A stretch of 64,000 bases of DNA from Paramarasmius palmivorus (taxonomy: Eukaryota; Basidiomycota; Agaricomycetes; Agaricales; Marasmiaceae). Shown piece by piece: positions 47,280 to 59,077 of the stretch; the first letter of the stretch is position 1; each line of letters opens with the position of its first letter. Where the stretch lies: NCBI GenBank assembly GCA_037176845.1, contig JAYKXP010000165.1, positions 30,636-94,635 on the forward strand. The letters run 5' to 3'. The translations under genes were made by a program, and so were the position numbers. The notes below the pieces were generated by a model. It worked only from the letters and a program-made list of their open reading frames with translations. It was not told the DNA's origin and made no database searches.

Positions 47280-48420
47280 CAACATCTCGCGCACCACCTC
47301 AACGGCTTCACCTCTCCTCTGTCCCGATTCCTCAGCCTACGCCAGCTGAGGTCATAGTTCACATTCTCCAAGAGACCATGGATTTGCCGCTCTTCCTTCC
47401 TTCACTGTACACACCGCCGCTCTCCGCAATCTATCTGACATCTAAAGCCTCTTTTAGGACACAGAAGAAAATCTCGCGCCCACAACGATGAAATTCAGCT
47501 GCTCCACCTATGCCTCTAGGTCGCCTCTACGCGCTAGTCTCCTCTCCATGCTCCTCCTCCTCACCACCAACTATACCTTCCTCTCCATCCGCTCCGTACT
47601 GTGAAGATTCCCTCCAACATGTATTCATCAAACACGCTAGCTGAGTCTGGCGGCTCAGGTGTCGCAGGTACCTCAAGGCACGAGAGACCTAGACGAAGAT
47701 CGAGGAGAAAAGAAAGTTCGGGTTGAATGGTAGAACTGCGAAGATTTGGTTGGACAGGTACCTTTTGAAAAGGCTGGGTAATGGGCTTGAAATGTCGCCA
47801 GGTCAGTTTTCTTCCAACTCCTTTTCTTGGCGAGACTGATCATTCTTAAGGGAAGCACGTAGAACAGGCGCAAAATACCCGGTTGAGCGCACACTAGGAG
47901 ACTGCAAGATTGAATATTCCATATACCGCAGACCGAGTATGTCATTGCCCTTTCTCCGCCTGTTGCCCTCTCTGACATGCGCATACTAGGCCCGACTCAG
48001 CAAGAGTCATCGTATGCGGCCTCATCCGACAACCTATACCAGCCATCATTGCCATTGTCAGCATGATTCATCGTGCGTAATCCCTCTCGTATCTCCTCTC
48101 GAAAGTCGTATACTTACAGTATAATCCTTCTCGCATAGGTGCACCACGGCAAGAAACGTGTAAAAATAATCAACACCGGCTCTTCGCCTGGTCGGAATCT
48201 CGTGCCAGCATATGGAAGGTGTGGAACGGGAGTGCCGATAATCGCTGTTATGTCTTCCTTCTCCCTCGGCTACTACTCCCACTATCCCAATATTTTGTGC
48301 TCTTCCCGCCATTTTTCTATGGCCCCTGGTTCAAGGAGCAATTACGGAACAAATGCTACTTGTAGACCACATGTTATCCCCTCGAAAGCTGTGTTCATCA
48401 CATAACACCGTACCTTTACT
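47280..48420. repeat. Duplicated block, partner about 7,700-8,900
   Basis: Shorter than the partner by several deletions. Retains the shared 'tatctcctctcgaaagtcgtata' region near 48,095 (8,570 in the partner). No intact gene. Confidence 0.5.
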
Positions 48421-48639
48421 TCTCAGTAGCTTTACCTTCATGACCAGAGCCGTAGACCATAAAAAATGTCGATTCTACAATAGCAATGTACAATGACAGT
48501 GCTAACGAATATCAGAACAACGAGCAAAACCATGCGAACCCTGAGGCCTGAAGTTTATCAAAACTCCTCTACCAATTCTTCATCATGTTGCGGTACAGAT
48601 TTCTCCGCCAACGGTTCGCTAGCAGGGATACAAATGCGA

Positions 48640-49330
48640 AAAAAGTTCACACCAGAGATCTCCTGATGCTATGTCGCATGTGGTTGAACGAAAACGGAAT
48701 TCGCCCTTCTTGGAAGGCCGTCAAAGCGCTCCCGAAGGTGTTCCAAGAACGTTGAATTGACCTGCTGTTGAGCCGCCAGTTGTCGTTCGCAATACCCAAA
48801 GAACTTGATCCCTCACGAAAAACGCGTCGAATTCCGTCCTGATGATGCGGCCTAGTGGGATGTATAGCTTGTTGAGGAACTGGGCCGACGAAAGCAAGCC
48901 TCTTGATGACTTCCTCCCAGGGAACATGATGCAACGAGGATGCAACGAGGCTCTGAAAAGTTGATTCGATTAGTGCAACTCCTAAGGGCTGTGAGCAGTA
49001 TATTCTCACCCAGATGTTAGCTCGCCTTCTGTCCAGCCTTGCATGTTTACCACATCATTTTCAACGCCGTCGTTTTCCCACTGTTTCCATCGATTGCGGT
49101 GGTACAGGAATGTAGTGAAGATAATTCGTGGGAGTGTCGTCTTTGCAGGTAGTGCGAAGGGTTTGGGCTTCTCCTGGTGGCCGTCAACTAAGATCCATGT
49201 TGGCGTAAATGGATTGAGAAACGAATTATTGGATATCTTTCTCGCCAGGATTGCTACACCGCCGTCGTAGAATAGGTCCAAGGTATCTTCTGAACCATCG
49301 TAGTACAGCGTAAGTTTCTTGTCCAAGCAC
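48640..49330 (-). pseudogene. Remnant of an agaric RHS/NTPase-like family gene
   Basis: Reverse-strand frame 49,326-49,006 encodes D-T-L-D-L-F-Y-D-G-G, then P-T-W-I-L-V-D-G and R-W-K-Q-W-E-N. This is close to the pattern D-x-L-x-L-F-Y-x-G-G ... W-V-L-V-D ... R-W-K-E-W that I recall from the large agaric family sometimes labelled retrotransposon-hot-spot or P-loop NTPase. A following frame (49,009-48,647) encodes V-P-W-E-E-V-I-K-R. No N-terminal P-loop exon could be found upstream, so it is a fragment. Confidence 0.4.
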
Positions 49331-49799
49331 CGGCGAAAGGGAACGACTTTCCTGTTGCAAGGTCAGCCTGTAAAAACCAGCAACTGTCTCAATAACTCAC
49401 CGATGCCTGCCCTGTTATCATACTAGTTGTCATCGTATCCGTTCGTTATTTCCTCGGTACAAATCTAGTCGTATAATCTCGATCATCCTTCCCGGCAGAG
49501 AGCTTGGCATCCGAAGAGTGCAGGATCAAAGGCGGGGAATGTGGTGACTGAAGTTGATGGTCGAGAGACTCGAGTGTAGTCTGCTGCTTCCAACACTGGA
49601 TCCAGAACTGGTATTTAAGATCACTGTATCCCATCCGCTATCACGTAGAGTATCTTCCAGTTTGGAAAGCGTTGTGGAATAATTTCTCATAGCCGTCATC
49701 GTGCCATGATGGTCGAGGTAAGGGTGACGAGCGCTAATTTTCTCTTCAACGGCAACCACCACCAATGGCCCGACAATGGCCTATTCAACAAAGCCCAAT

Positions 49800-50225
49800 T
49801 GAAATAGTATCAAGGGTTCGAATATTGCATGCTATACTCGGACGCCAGTAGTCCCAACCTTCCCTAAACCCCCGCCAAAAGGTTTCGATGACAACTCGAG
49901 GAACACGTCCGCCAACATGCAGGAGACACCGAAGTTCGAACCCATTTGTTCTTCTGCCGGTCTCATCGAAGTTGTACAAATCGGCGTATCGAGGATCTTC
50001 ATGTCATCTATTGGCCCGAAGAAAGAAGGGGCGAGTTCTTCCCAACCTTCCTTAAACGTCCACAAAACACATCGATGCTCGGGGAACACGTCCGCCAACA
50101 TGATGCAGGATACCGCTTGTTTCGTCGAAAGTGTAAAAACCTGGCGTATCGAGGATTTTCATGTCGTCCCTTGTCTCGAAGAAAGAAAGAGACAGTTCTT
50201 TGATGGCATTCATATATCGTGCTTA
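49800..50225 (-). pseudogene. Gene fragment with an internal tandem duplication
   Basis: Two copies of a unit of about 160-180 bp: 'ggaacacgtccgccaacatg' occurs near 49,901 and 50,083, and 'gcgtatcgaggat' near 49,984 and 50,143. On the reverse strand both encode D-D-M-K-I-L-D-T-P followed by F-D-E-T and H-V-G-G-R-V-P-R, in partly different frames. BTB-type agaric genes often have a comparable layout, but no diagnostic BTB motif is present. Confidence 0.45.
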
Positions 50226-50463
50226 ATGTGAGTGACATCTGAGTACTACTTTTAGTAGCCCGAATTGGCCCTGAGTGCTGACGCTGAAATTAGCAGACTT
50301 GCAAGAAAGACCCAGAGTCGGACAAGCTCGATTTACATTTCTTGCTAGATGCAAACACGACGCAGAATGAAGCTGGTACAGCTGCGTATATAACTGCCGA
50401 CTCGCTGGACGATCGTGAGTCCTTCAAGTTTCCTTGTCCTCTGTCGCTTCCACTAACAGCTTC

Positions 50464-50720
50464 ATTAATGCGCAGAACTCCACGGCTTCCCGACTCTATA
50501 TCGCGGAATTCCAGACCACGAATCTGCCCGCTTCCTCTCCTACTTCCCAGCATTCCGCCTTCTCTACCGCGGCGTAGAGTCTGGGTTCCACCGCGATAGT
50601 CGAAGAGCCGCCTCAATGAGGACGACGAACATGGATCGTGTTATGTTGACGAGTTCTTGGAAGGAGCTTTGCTCTTCGGATGTCGTACAATCGAGGAAAA
50701 CCCGGGTGTTTGAATAATGA
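50464..50720 (+). pseudogene. Fragment related to the 51.6-51.9 kb reverse-strand frame
   Basis: Forward frames encode F-P-T-L-Y-R-G-I-P-D-H and, near 50,640-50,720, Y-V-D-E-F-L-E-G-A-L-L-F-G-C. The latter matches Y-V-D-K-F-F-E-E-A-L-L-F-G-C on the opposite strand near 51,700, so two members of one unnamed agaric family lie here in opposite orientations. This one is truncated. Confidence 0.45.
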
Positions 50721-51592
50721 AACCGTTTGTGGATACTGCTTCGGAACCTCACCACACTCGACCCCGCGAGCTGGGGAGTTACTTTGGCTATCTTGGATGG
50801 GATGAAGACTGGGCGGATATCAAAGGAGTGGCGAAGAACGATTACGAGTCGGATAATTTAGATGAAGAGTAGGACAACGATAGTGATGGTGTGGCGCAAT
50901 TGGGCTAGGACGATGCAGGTGGTTATAGTCTGATGGTTCATGGAGCAATGAGGAGATTCATATGTCTGACCCTGCACCGGAAAATGAAGGCAGCGAATCT
51001 ATTGATAATGACGGAGATTCTGACGACGAAAAGGATGAATAGCTTCTTGTCCTTACGCTACAGTGATCGGTGGCCGCATCGATATGGTACATACCTGTAA
51101 CTGGGCAGTCACTTGAAGAACACGCTCGTTGATATCCTGGCAGAAACCAAAGCGTCTGTACCTGAGATGACTCGTATACATGTCACGGAATATAAACGTC
51201 AAGTCCCATTCTGCCAACCAGTCGCGAAAGATTACCAGTGTTCGGACTCGACCAGGACTTGACACCAAAGCCATGTAAGTACCTATAATATTAATAAAGA
51301 ACCGGATAAAACGACAACTATGCTGGTCATCTAAAAAAATACCAACTACTCAGATTTACAGATTTCTTCGATAAGAGATTGAAAGCTGTAGTTATATATA
51401 ATATGTCGGAGTCGTCAGAGTCCCAGTCGCTGTCGAAGGAGTCCCCCTCACTTGGCGGTGCAGGGTCAATTGTCTCATCCTCATCCTCCTCTTGATCAGC
51501 ACCAACACCTCCAGCATCACTGTCTGCCTCAATTCGTCACATACCCGATATACTCATCAGCATCTCCCCTGCCTGGAGTAGGCACCAAGTTT

Positions 51593-51886
51593 TCATCTAC
51601 AAATGGCATCGTTATCCATCTCCTTCCATTTCCCTGACCCCGGTGTTTCCTCGATAGTTCGCCAAGCTAGGGTTTCGCCTGTATAACACCCAAAGAGGAG
51701 CGCTTCTTCGAAAAATTTGTCGACATAACGCGAACCGTCTCGGCTGTCTTGATCCGGAAAAATCTCCCTTCCAAGGCAGACTCTCCAAGAAACGAACTTG
51801 CCTGGTGTAGGTCCCGAGTCAGAATCCAAGCCAGCTTGAAGCACAGCGGCTTGCCCAGCCCATTCATATAGAGGGTCGTCCTTCAT
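51593..51886 (-). CDS. Unnamed agaric family exon(s), partial
   Basis: A reverse-strand frame of 97 codons with Y-E-W-A-G-Q-A-A-V-L-Q-A, P-G-K-F-V-S-W, G-R-E-I-F-P-D-Q-D and L-L-F-G-C-Y-T-G-E-T. The motif recurs on the + strand near 50,660, which supports coding origin. It may belong to the upstream F-box-like remnant or be a separate gene. No start codon could be fixed. Confidence 0.4.
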   Translation of the reverse strand: MKDDPLYEWAGQAAVLQAGLDSDSGPTPGKFVSWRVCLGREIFPDQDSRDGSRYVDKFFEEALLFGCYTGETLAWRTIEETPGSGKWKEMDNDAICR

Positions 51887-51937
51887 TTCGAGACATACCA
51901 GTACCCTGCGAATAGCAGAGATAGAATGCTTCGCGCA

Positions 51938-53110
51938 TCATACGTGTAGCTCCCGGGTTAGAAGAGCTTGATATTCTTCAACACGGTCTTCGTAGTCATA
52001 TGTGACAGTCGTTCGACTTCCGAAGTGGTGTAGTATCCCGTAGCAGTCCAGACATGCGATACGCTTCTTGGTGGCGTTTGATAAACGTTGTCGAGAAGGT
52101 TCATGTCTATAGGTAAACTGCAGTTGGATATTTCCTCGCAGACCTGCCATGGTGTTAGTAAGATACATTGAGTTCATATCAATATCAAAGATATAAAAGA
52201 CCCTCACAAGCAACTGTTGACCGGTTTTCCATTGATAAACGGTTACTGTAGACTTCCTAAGCCGATGAATGCGAGTAGCGTTCACAGCCAAATGCTGCCC
52301 AACGAACTCAGAATTCAAGTCAACAATTTCCGAGAGCGAGTCAAATTGAGTGATTGGTAGTAGCGGTTGTTCAGCTAGCGGATGATATTTCCCCGTGAAA
52401 GCCGATGAAATGAGAGTTCAACGTTCAACTTCGAGGGCGTATCGAAAGTGTCCGATCTGTCCTCGTTTACTGTTTCGCCGACATCAGCTATGCACCGGAG
52501 AGGCTTTCAGAAAGTCACGTACGCTGTAATGAGGGCAATCAAGTCATGCCCACGAATGTCGACGCTAGTTTCCAAATCTCTTCCACTCCATCTACCCTTC
52601 CAGTGGCTTGAACGTCAGCCGTTCGATATGACCATCAGGTGAGCTCGGTATCCTGAGATATTCCAGCACATCAGAGTCGCCCGTCGAAACCAACATAGCG
52701 TATACTCTGCCTTGACCTGACAGTGTTCAAGTCAGCGTTACCCGCAGCAGGTACCATTCTTGTGAGCATTATGATGAGGTCGCAATGGATCCAAGAGTGC
52801 TTTTGAGCTCTGAGCTGGCGAAGCTTTTCCGCGTCGCTGAGCAGACAGTTCGGGTTATCTTCGACGGCATGGAAGTCGCATTCTAAAACATATTGAAGAG
52901 TCGAAGAATTGCGAAATAACGACCATAGACGATGGCATGGTTGAGCACATATGTCTTTGGCAGGGAGAAGGGAGAAGGGAGAAGGGATATAGGGTTCGAA
53001 TCGTTCGGAATCCGACCCGGTCTGTGAAATTGTATCGGCCTGAATGGAATGACGATCCTGCTCGAGAAAAACAAAGACCCAAGGTGATAAGCAGTGCATC
53101 GTTCTCGCAA
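51938..53110 (-). pseudogene. F-box-like protein gene remnant
   Basis: The reverse-strand frame 53,099-52,671 has W-S-L-F-R-N-S-S-T-L-Q-Y-V-L-E-C and, 18 residues later, A-E-K-L-R-Q-L-R-A, the spacing I recall after the F-box in agaric F-box proteins. Further down, frames with V-Y-Q-W-K-T-G-Q (near 52,230) and S-V-D-I-R-G-H-D-L-I-A-L (near 52,560) resemble the beta-propeller-like second half of such proteins. No good F-box is seen before 53,110, and the link between the exons needs an implausibly short intron (25 nt). Probably decayed. Confidence 0.45.
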
Positions 53111-53156
53111 TCTAGAGGTGGTTCTGGTGGTTAGCTTGTTGGAATGGGGAGTGTAC

Positions 53157-53297
53157 TTAGGGTGGACTCACGCGTAAGACGTGGGTGATTGTTTTTTTTT
53201 TTCGATCTAAGCCCACCCGTGACAGCTGATGCTTTACAAAGTTACCGGGTGAAGACCCACGGTCACATTGCAAAGTATCTGGGGTCCACCCTGTGCC
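53157..53297. mobile_element. Possible small MITE-like element
   Basis: agggtggac at the left and gtccaccct at the right form short inverted tips about 140 bp apart. Inside lie a T13 run and a nested hairpin (accgggtgaagacccacggt). No clear target duplication was seen. Confidence 0.3.
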
Positions 53298-53717
53298 CAT
53301 CATCCTGGCTTTTCGGCGTGCTAAAATCCCTATTATTGCTAATCCAAATTAGGAATAACAACGTTTGCTATCCATTAGATAATAAAATGCTCCCAATAAT
53401 TTTGATCACGTTCTGTGTACATGGATGGAAAAGAATTACAAAGTCTACATCAAACATGGTAAACCCGGACACATGACGAACCACTCAGCGACGCCTTTTT
53501 CGATCTCTTGCCACTGTATTGCTCTGCCTGCTGTTCATCAGGCACCATATAGCCAACCTACTCGGACAGTCACTCACCGTTTTCTCTTGACACCCATCGC
53601 TTCCTCCGCCGGGGTGCACTCTTCTACCTCTTCGTTACCGTCCTCTCCGTCATCCTCTCGCAACAGCGTCCTACTCATACTGTCAAGCCAGATCCATCTG
53701 AGAATGCACAAGACCAC

Positions 53718-56550
53718 TCACTGGGCATCCTTTAACAACTCCACCAGCGTCCAATATACAGCCTTGATCGTAGACAGCCACAACAGGTCGTTCTCCGGGT
53801 CATCTAAAAGGTCACACCACCACCTCAACGAAACGAGAACCAGAACAAAACCATCTTTTCCGGGAATGCGAACCGCTTCCCAGCTACCTGCACCTCCAGG
53901 CATGACCATGTCTTCTGACTTAGGTCTCCACCGAGGATTTACCACTTTAGTCCACCATGTCCACCATTCATGTCCGAGACTCTCTGGTCTCACCTCTGAA
54001 GGGACCAACTCTTCCCATCTCATACGACCATACTTGAACCACTGGAGATAACCCTGTGGTCGTCGGGACTTCAGCATCTTGATTTGTGCGCCCTAACACA
54101 GCCGTCAGTATATAGAATCCCGCGCAATCAATTTTCGTCTTACATCTGCTTCAACGTTCCTCTTGTTCCACTCTTCTTCGACCTCTATCCACTTGTGAAC
54201 TATAACCGACCATACCTCAGGGCGTGGCACACTTTGCGGACCCAAAAGCCACTCCCCATAACCCTTCAAGAAAGGTGTAGAACAACCTTGAACGTCGAAT
54301 TTAGCCCAAGCTTCCATTTGAGGGATATCCAGGTGTGAATGCCCCATGACCACCGCTTTAGCCCATGCCGGCAGACTCTCAACATCATTCACGCTGTGAA
54401 TAACACGGCTTGGGCTATCATCCGACCTGTCTTCCCCCATCATGGTGCCGTCGTTAGGTTCAGCATTCATCTCCCTGCGGCTCCCGCCATCCCCACCGTC
54501 ATCGTTACCAACGGGCAATACCTCGTTATCACCACCTTCGTCGTCGGCGTCGTTATCATTTCCAGCCTGGGACTGACTCCATCAGAATACTTGCGCATCA
54601 GAATTACTCAGGACTGACCGTTTGAATACGACTCGACTTCCGCGTGGGCTTTGATCCCTTGTACCTCGAAGCCTTCGCACTCTTCCCTTTCCTACTCTTC
54701 CGCATATCCTCTTCCAAATCCTCTACCGCCTTCGTCAACCCAATGGCCATTGCACATTCTCGAGTGAAAGCGGCCTGTTGTGCCCGTGTCAAATCACACA
54801 TTGGCACTTTCAGGACAGGCAGGCCTTCTTCGTTCTTTTCCCACAGCCCATCGCTATCGATTGGCACCTGAGGCGTTATAGGAGGCCTACCTGACGAGGC
54901 ATCGCCATCTCCCTCATCCTCTGACCCAGACCCGAGGTCACTGGGCTCCGATGGCTCAGGTGTCTCCTCGTCGGTCATCGAGGACTCGCCTCCGGCTCTC
55001 GTACCTCTCCTGCCTTTCTTCGATCTAGACTTCTGATTACCCTGGTCGCCAGAACCTTCATGCTGCTCGGATGTCAGGTTCTTAACCGGCACGGAAGTTG
55101 ATATCCGTGAGGCTACGGGCGTTGGCGTGCTTGCTGATGTTGAAGAACCATTTGCTGTTGTCTGAGATGACTGGGTCTGTTCAGGATGTGTTTTCGTGTA
55201 TATATCCTTTAGCCAATGGAGGAACGTATTGGAGAAACGATCAAAGTCCACTCCCTCCCCGGCGTCCATATCCAGGCAACCGTCTGGTTTCGAAAATATC
55301 CTGCACAGGATCGTCCAGTCACCTTGCAAATACCTCAATGCAAAACACACTCACACACAAGAATCGTAATCTGCATCACCGTCGATGCACTCCCCAGCTA
55401 GCAGCACCAAGTTAAGCCCTGTTAGCTTGCGCCAGATATTCAAGACTTCCTGAGCCAGACTTCCAAAATTCTGGCGACGACTAGAAGAACATTCAGCCAA
55501 TGAATATCACTGCAAAAGAAAGCCATACCTTCGCTGAGCTGCAACATCTGGTGGTGCTTCGTCTTCGTCTCCATCCTCTGCATCCATGGCGGCCAACAGT
55601 TCGTCGTATTCTGCTTTCAGTGAAATCGCCTCCTCTTCCGGCAGTTCCGCCAACAGCTTCTTCACAGCCTCTCCTCGTGCCGGCAGGCGGTCAAGTTGAC
55701 CAGTTTCCGATGAGCGAGCTACGACGGAGTGCTTGTACTGGGGATGCTTCATGACGAAGTGATTGAATTGTGGTTTAACCTGCTTTTTCTTCTTTTCCAG
55801 CTCCGCCCTGAACAAAGCGCCTGTCATCCCCCCCTCCGCCTTCCGCAATATGGTCTGTTGCCAGAAAATCCAGTCTTTCACCATCTAAAAAGGCATCTGG
55901 TTAAACCTTACCCCTCAAGAAATAGACTTTCATACCTGCAAATAGAGTTCTTCATCGGTAGCCGAAGCCGACTTCAAAGAACGGTGGTACGCGGTCTTTT
56001 CCTTAGGCGTCAAAGCCTTCACCTCCTCTGGGGTCTTCTCGACGAACTCTTCCCTGCCTGCCAGCCGAGAACGCGGAATGGGATATTCCTTCAATGGGAA
56101 CTCCGCCATGAGCTCCGCCATGAACGACGGCCAAAAGCGAGTCCTCTCTTTCCTCGTCTTTAGGTCCATATATTGCTTTAGACCCTTCTGCATAGCTACG
56201 AGACGTGCTCCGGTGAAATTACCCGGATTGCCACGACGCCTCTTTCCAACATCTTCGTCCTCCTCACCCGCGACGGCTTGTTCGTCGGTCGCGCCATCAC
56301 TCGCAGAACCGGTGGCAGAATTTTGCTCTCCTACTATTTGGCCATCACCAGACACCGGCACGGCGTTATTTGGTGTCAACTCTGTCGTGGTAGCAGGAGG
56401 GGCAGGGTTCGACGCGGTAGATGCCTGGGAACCAGCAGAGGTCGGCTGGTTCGTGAGAGGCATAGTAGACGAAGGGGTAGGAAGCGAAAGTCGCGCGTTT
56501 TCCGCGTCGGAAAGAGGTGTATACGGTGCAGATGAATTAGTGTCTTCCAT
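53718..56550 (-). CDS. 858-aa lineage-expanded agaric protein (6 exons)
   Basis: Model on the reverse strand: 56550-55936, 55884-55529, 55480-55355, 55300-54619, 54566-54144, 54092-53718. All introns are GT-AG and 48-54 bp; exons sum to 859 codons. The start is the ATG of M-E-D-T-N-S. Residues 1-110 are S/T/P-rich. A basic patch G-K-R-R-R-G leads into N-P-G-N-F-T-G-A-R-L, the entry motif of a helical domain I recall from many agaric hypothetical proteins. Next come F-W-P-S-F, D-W-I-F-W-Q-Q, an acidic/basic low-complexity middle with K-S-R-S-K-K-G-R-R and R-K-S-S-R-I, and a Trp-rich C-terminal domain (E-W-W-T-W-W, L-R-W-W). The basic clusters suggest a nuclear or nucleic-acid role, but function is unknown. 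Divergent from the 57,144 gene. Confidence 0.82.
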
Positions 56551-57143
56551 TTTTTGCCAGCAGGAGTTGGGGAGGTTGGATAGGTAAGGTAAGAAATCGT
56601 TTCCAGGGTGCGAATCGCCAACCGGACCAATAGCCATAGGGTCGAAATTTGAACCGATCCGGACGCCAGATCCCAAGACGTTTGTATCGAGATTGATAAT
56701 CCCTGCCCCTATAGGTATCTTAATACCACCAGGACACGCCTCTTTTGTATCGTACCTTCCGTCCGATATCTCTCGAAACACGGCCTTCTCTCTCTCCTAA
56801 CCTCATCATCTCCCTGAGCAATTTTTCTTCTAGCACCAGTATCCATCCTAGCCAACACTATCCCCTGATGGAATCGGATTTCGCTCCCTCGGATAGGATT
56901 GGAAATAAACACATTCCATTGATTTTGCAGCTATGACATCGGGATTTACCCCCAACCAACTGAGTCAATACCACCACCGGTATCTTGCAAGCTATGTGAA
57001 TTCAAAAGTCAGTACTAATCATCATGTTCAGATTAATCACTTGCGATAACAACTTTCAACGTCTCAACCCTGGTGAAATGGCGGTTCGGAGATACATTTG
57101 ACGCGTCGTCACACATGTCACGGTCACATCTCAATCTGGTTTC
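56551..57143. promoter_or_regulatory. Shared intergenic region of a divergent gene pair
   Basis: 593 bp between the ATGs of the 858-aa and 270-aa genes. No sharp TATA box. The left frame stays open upstream to 56,781 without an extra plausible start. Both promoters should lie here. Confidence 0.4.
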
Positions 57144-58062
57144 ATGTCCAACACCCACCATAACACCGACAACGACAGCGACAGCGACACGCCATATGGC
57201 TGGAACATCACTAAACTGTGCGAGGCTGCCCATCATCTTCGAATAGCTCCGCAATATGCCACCTACACCTGCGAGCCTCCCGTATTTCACGAAATAGGTC
57301 TCCCGCTCCCGCTGTACGAACCCGAACATGAGTGGTATATCCTTCTCACTACGACCCCTCAAAAACACCTTAACCCAGGGATCTATCGCGATGCTAGGTA
57401 AGACTAGTTTGATCCCCGCTCTCTGTACGACTCAATGTAAATTTCACAGAGCTATACAAGCACAGTTTTCGAAAGGCAATCCCCCAGGCGACGAGTGCAT
57501 TCTCCGGTATGCTGATACTCTCGAAGATGCACGAGGAATTTGGACCAAACAATGTATCAAGCACCACCGAGAGGACCCAGCACACCTACAAGGTCAAGAG
57601 GCGCTTGATGACCACGCATATTCGGTTGCTTCTCGTGCCAAAGCTGCACTCGTGCACCAGGAACTCCTAAGCGCCTACCCTCACTTTCGGCCTCGACGTC
57701 GTCGTAGACCTGATCAAAATCCTGTGGTTGACAATTCATCGGTCTCAGCCAGCGTTGCGAACACATCAAGCGCCTCAACAACCCTTTCTGTCGTTGGAAA
57801 CAACATCCCCAATTTAGAAGGGTGGCATATCTACGTTGTCCATGCTCATGGTCAACGTCGCCACATTGGCCTGTGAGTACTTGTTTCTTTCGGGATTTGA
57901 ACGTTGCTCATATTTTTTTCGCTCAGAGAATATGCCCTTGCAGCTTTGCACACCCATGGAAGTGCTCCCGTTCGCATGGTCTTAGCGCAAACCAGTCAAC
58001 GTGCGAGGAGCGTGTTTGAAACAGAGACGGGGAAAAGGGATTCAGTTACCGGTACATCATGA
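57144..58062 (+). CDS. 270-aa protein with viroplasmin/RNase H1-N-like segments (3 exons)
   Basis: Exons 57144-57397, 57450-57872, 57927-58062 sum to 271 codons; introns are 52 and 54 bp and GT-AG. Around residues 58-115 the order W-Y-I-L-L, then P-G-I-Y-R-D-A-R, then Y-A-D-T-L-E-D-A-R resembles the small beta-alpha fold found at the N-terminus of RNase H1 and in viroplasmin-like fungal proteins (hydrophobic strand, G-I-Y, then a helix after an E-A/E-D motif). A second, weaker copy follows near residues 215-255 (G-W-H-I-Y-V-V, H-I-G-L-E-Y-A). Between them is a run of six Arg/Lys within R-P-R-R-R-R-R-P. If right, it would bind nucleic acid hybrids. This is inference; the gene model is firmer than the function. 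It ends 91 bp from the convergent 181-aa gene. Confidence 0.7.
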
Positions 58063-58153
58063 TTTCGAGCCTTCTAGAACGTGAAATGAGCCGCCAAATG
58101 TATTTTTTTGCTCCGATTCAAACGCCAGTGTGATTCTAAAGAAATATCCAAGA

Positions 58154-58807
58154 CTACAACTCATCAGTGACACCCTCTTCACCGGCGCCCGGTTCAATGC
58201 GATCGAAAGGTACCCCGTCGTCTCTCACAAACTCTTCATAGAAGTTGTGAACATCACTGTAAATCACGACGTAAGCCGACATATTTCCCTTACTTTCAAC
58301 ATATAGTTCTTGACGTACGTCAAGATCTCTTCTGCTTTTTCCTCTAGGTTCTCCCCAGTAATCACGTTATCATCGTCCCAAATAACCACGATAGGCCCCA
58401 GCCAGGGTCGTCGTAGCCCATCAGTAAAGCCCTCCAGCTCCCTAGTGATACAATCGTTGACGGGGAAACTGTTCCGGGCAGTCTGTTCGAAATAGAACAA
58501 GCGATACCCTTGGGGTGCGCCCTCTGTATGGATACCTTTGATATGAGCCGTCCCGCCATCCTCTTGGTCATCAGGGTCAAGAAGCGGCCTGAAATCGAAC
58601 CCCTCGATCTTGCTACGCTCCAGCCTAACCAACCTGGGTTCTTCCAGGACAGGGAAAAATAGTACCGCCTATGAAATTGTGGATAGTTTATCCCTAGTTG
58701 AGACGTAGACCCACCTTGTAATTCACGGCCAGAAGATAGTCCATGCCTTTGTGTCCAGTGACTTTGGGGAAACCTCCGCGGTGTCTTTGGGGAGTTTTAG
58801 GTATCAT
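58154..58807 (-). CDS. 181-aa hypothetical protein (3 exons)
   Basis: Exons 58807-58715, 58668-58319, 58256-58154 sum to 182 codons. Introns are 46 bp (GTGGGT-TAG) and 62 bp (GTACGT-CAG). The alternative donor GTAAGG at the second intron would create an immediate stop, which decides the choice. Protein features: basic N-terminus, D-Y-L-L-A-V-N-Y, an acidic loop D-P-D-D-Q-E-D, the segment V-V-I-W-D-D-D-N-V, and an acidic C-terminus. No recognised domain, signal peptide or membrane segment. The neat splice phases and the coding-like last exon support a real gene. Confidence 0.7.
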
Positions 58808-59077
58808 GGTAGAGGAAGAACGAAGGGAGAGGGAGGCCAAGGATGGAGCAGATCAGATGTGTGGAATATCCGCTTTTCCGGTACCTGACCACGATAGGTA
58901 AGTCCTGATAAGACTTGGATGAATCACACATGCTGATAATCACTACGCTAAATGTCACCGAGACGTCACAAAAATTTATTTTCCACTAGCACAGGTACAC
59001 GGACAGTAAAAAAAAAAACTAGAGCTTGGCCCAATCTTGACGGCAGGGGCGACTGATTTGATGTTAGTTCCAGAAAT

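Noticed and set aside
56551..56781. N-terminal extension of the 858-aa protein to 56,781
   Set aside because: The frame is open, but the following M-E-D-T-N-S start fits the usual low-complexity N-terminus and the extension has no supporting motif.
58264..58318. Read-through or GTAAGG-donor version of the 181-aa gene
   Set aside because: Both give immediate stops and lose a clearly coding last exon; the GTACGT donor keeps phase and total length divisible by three.
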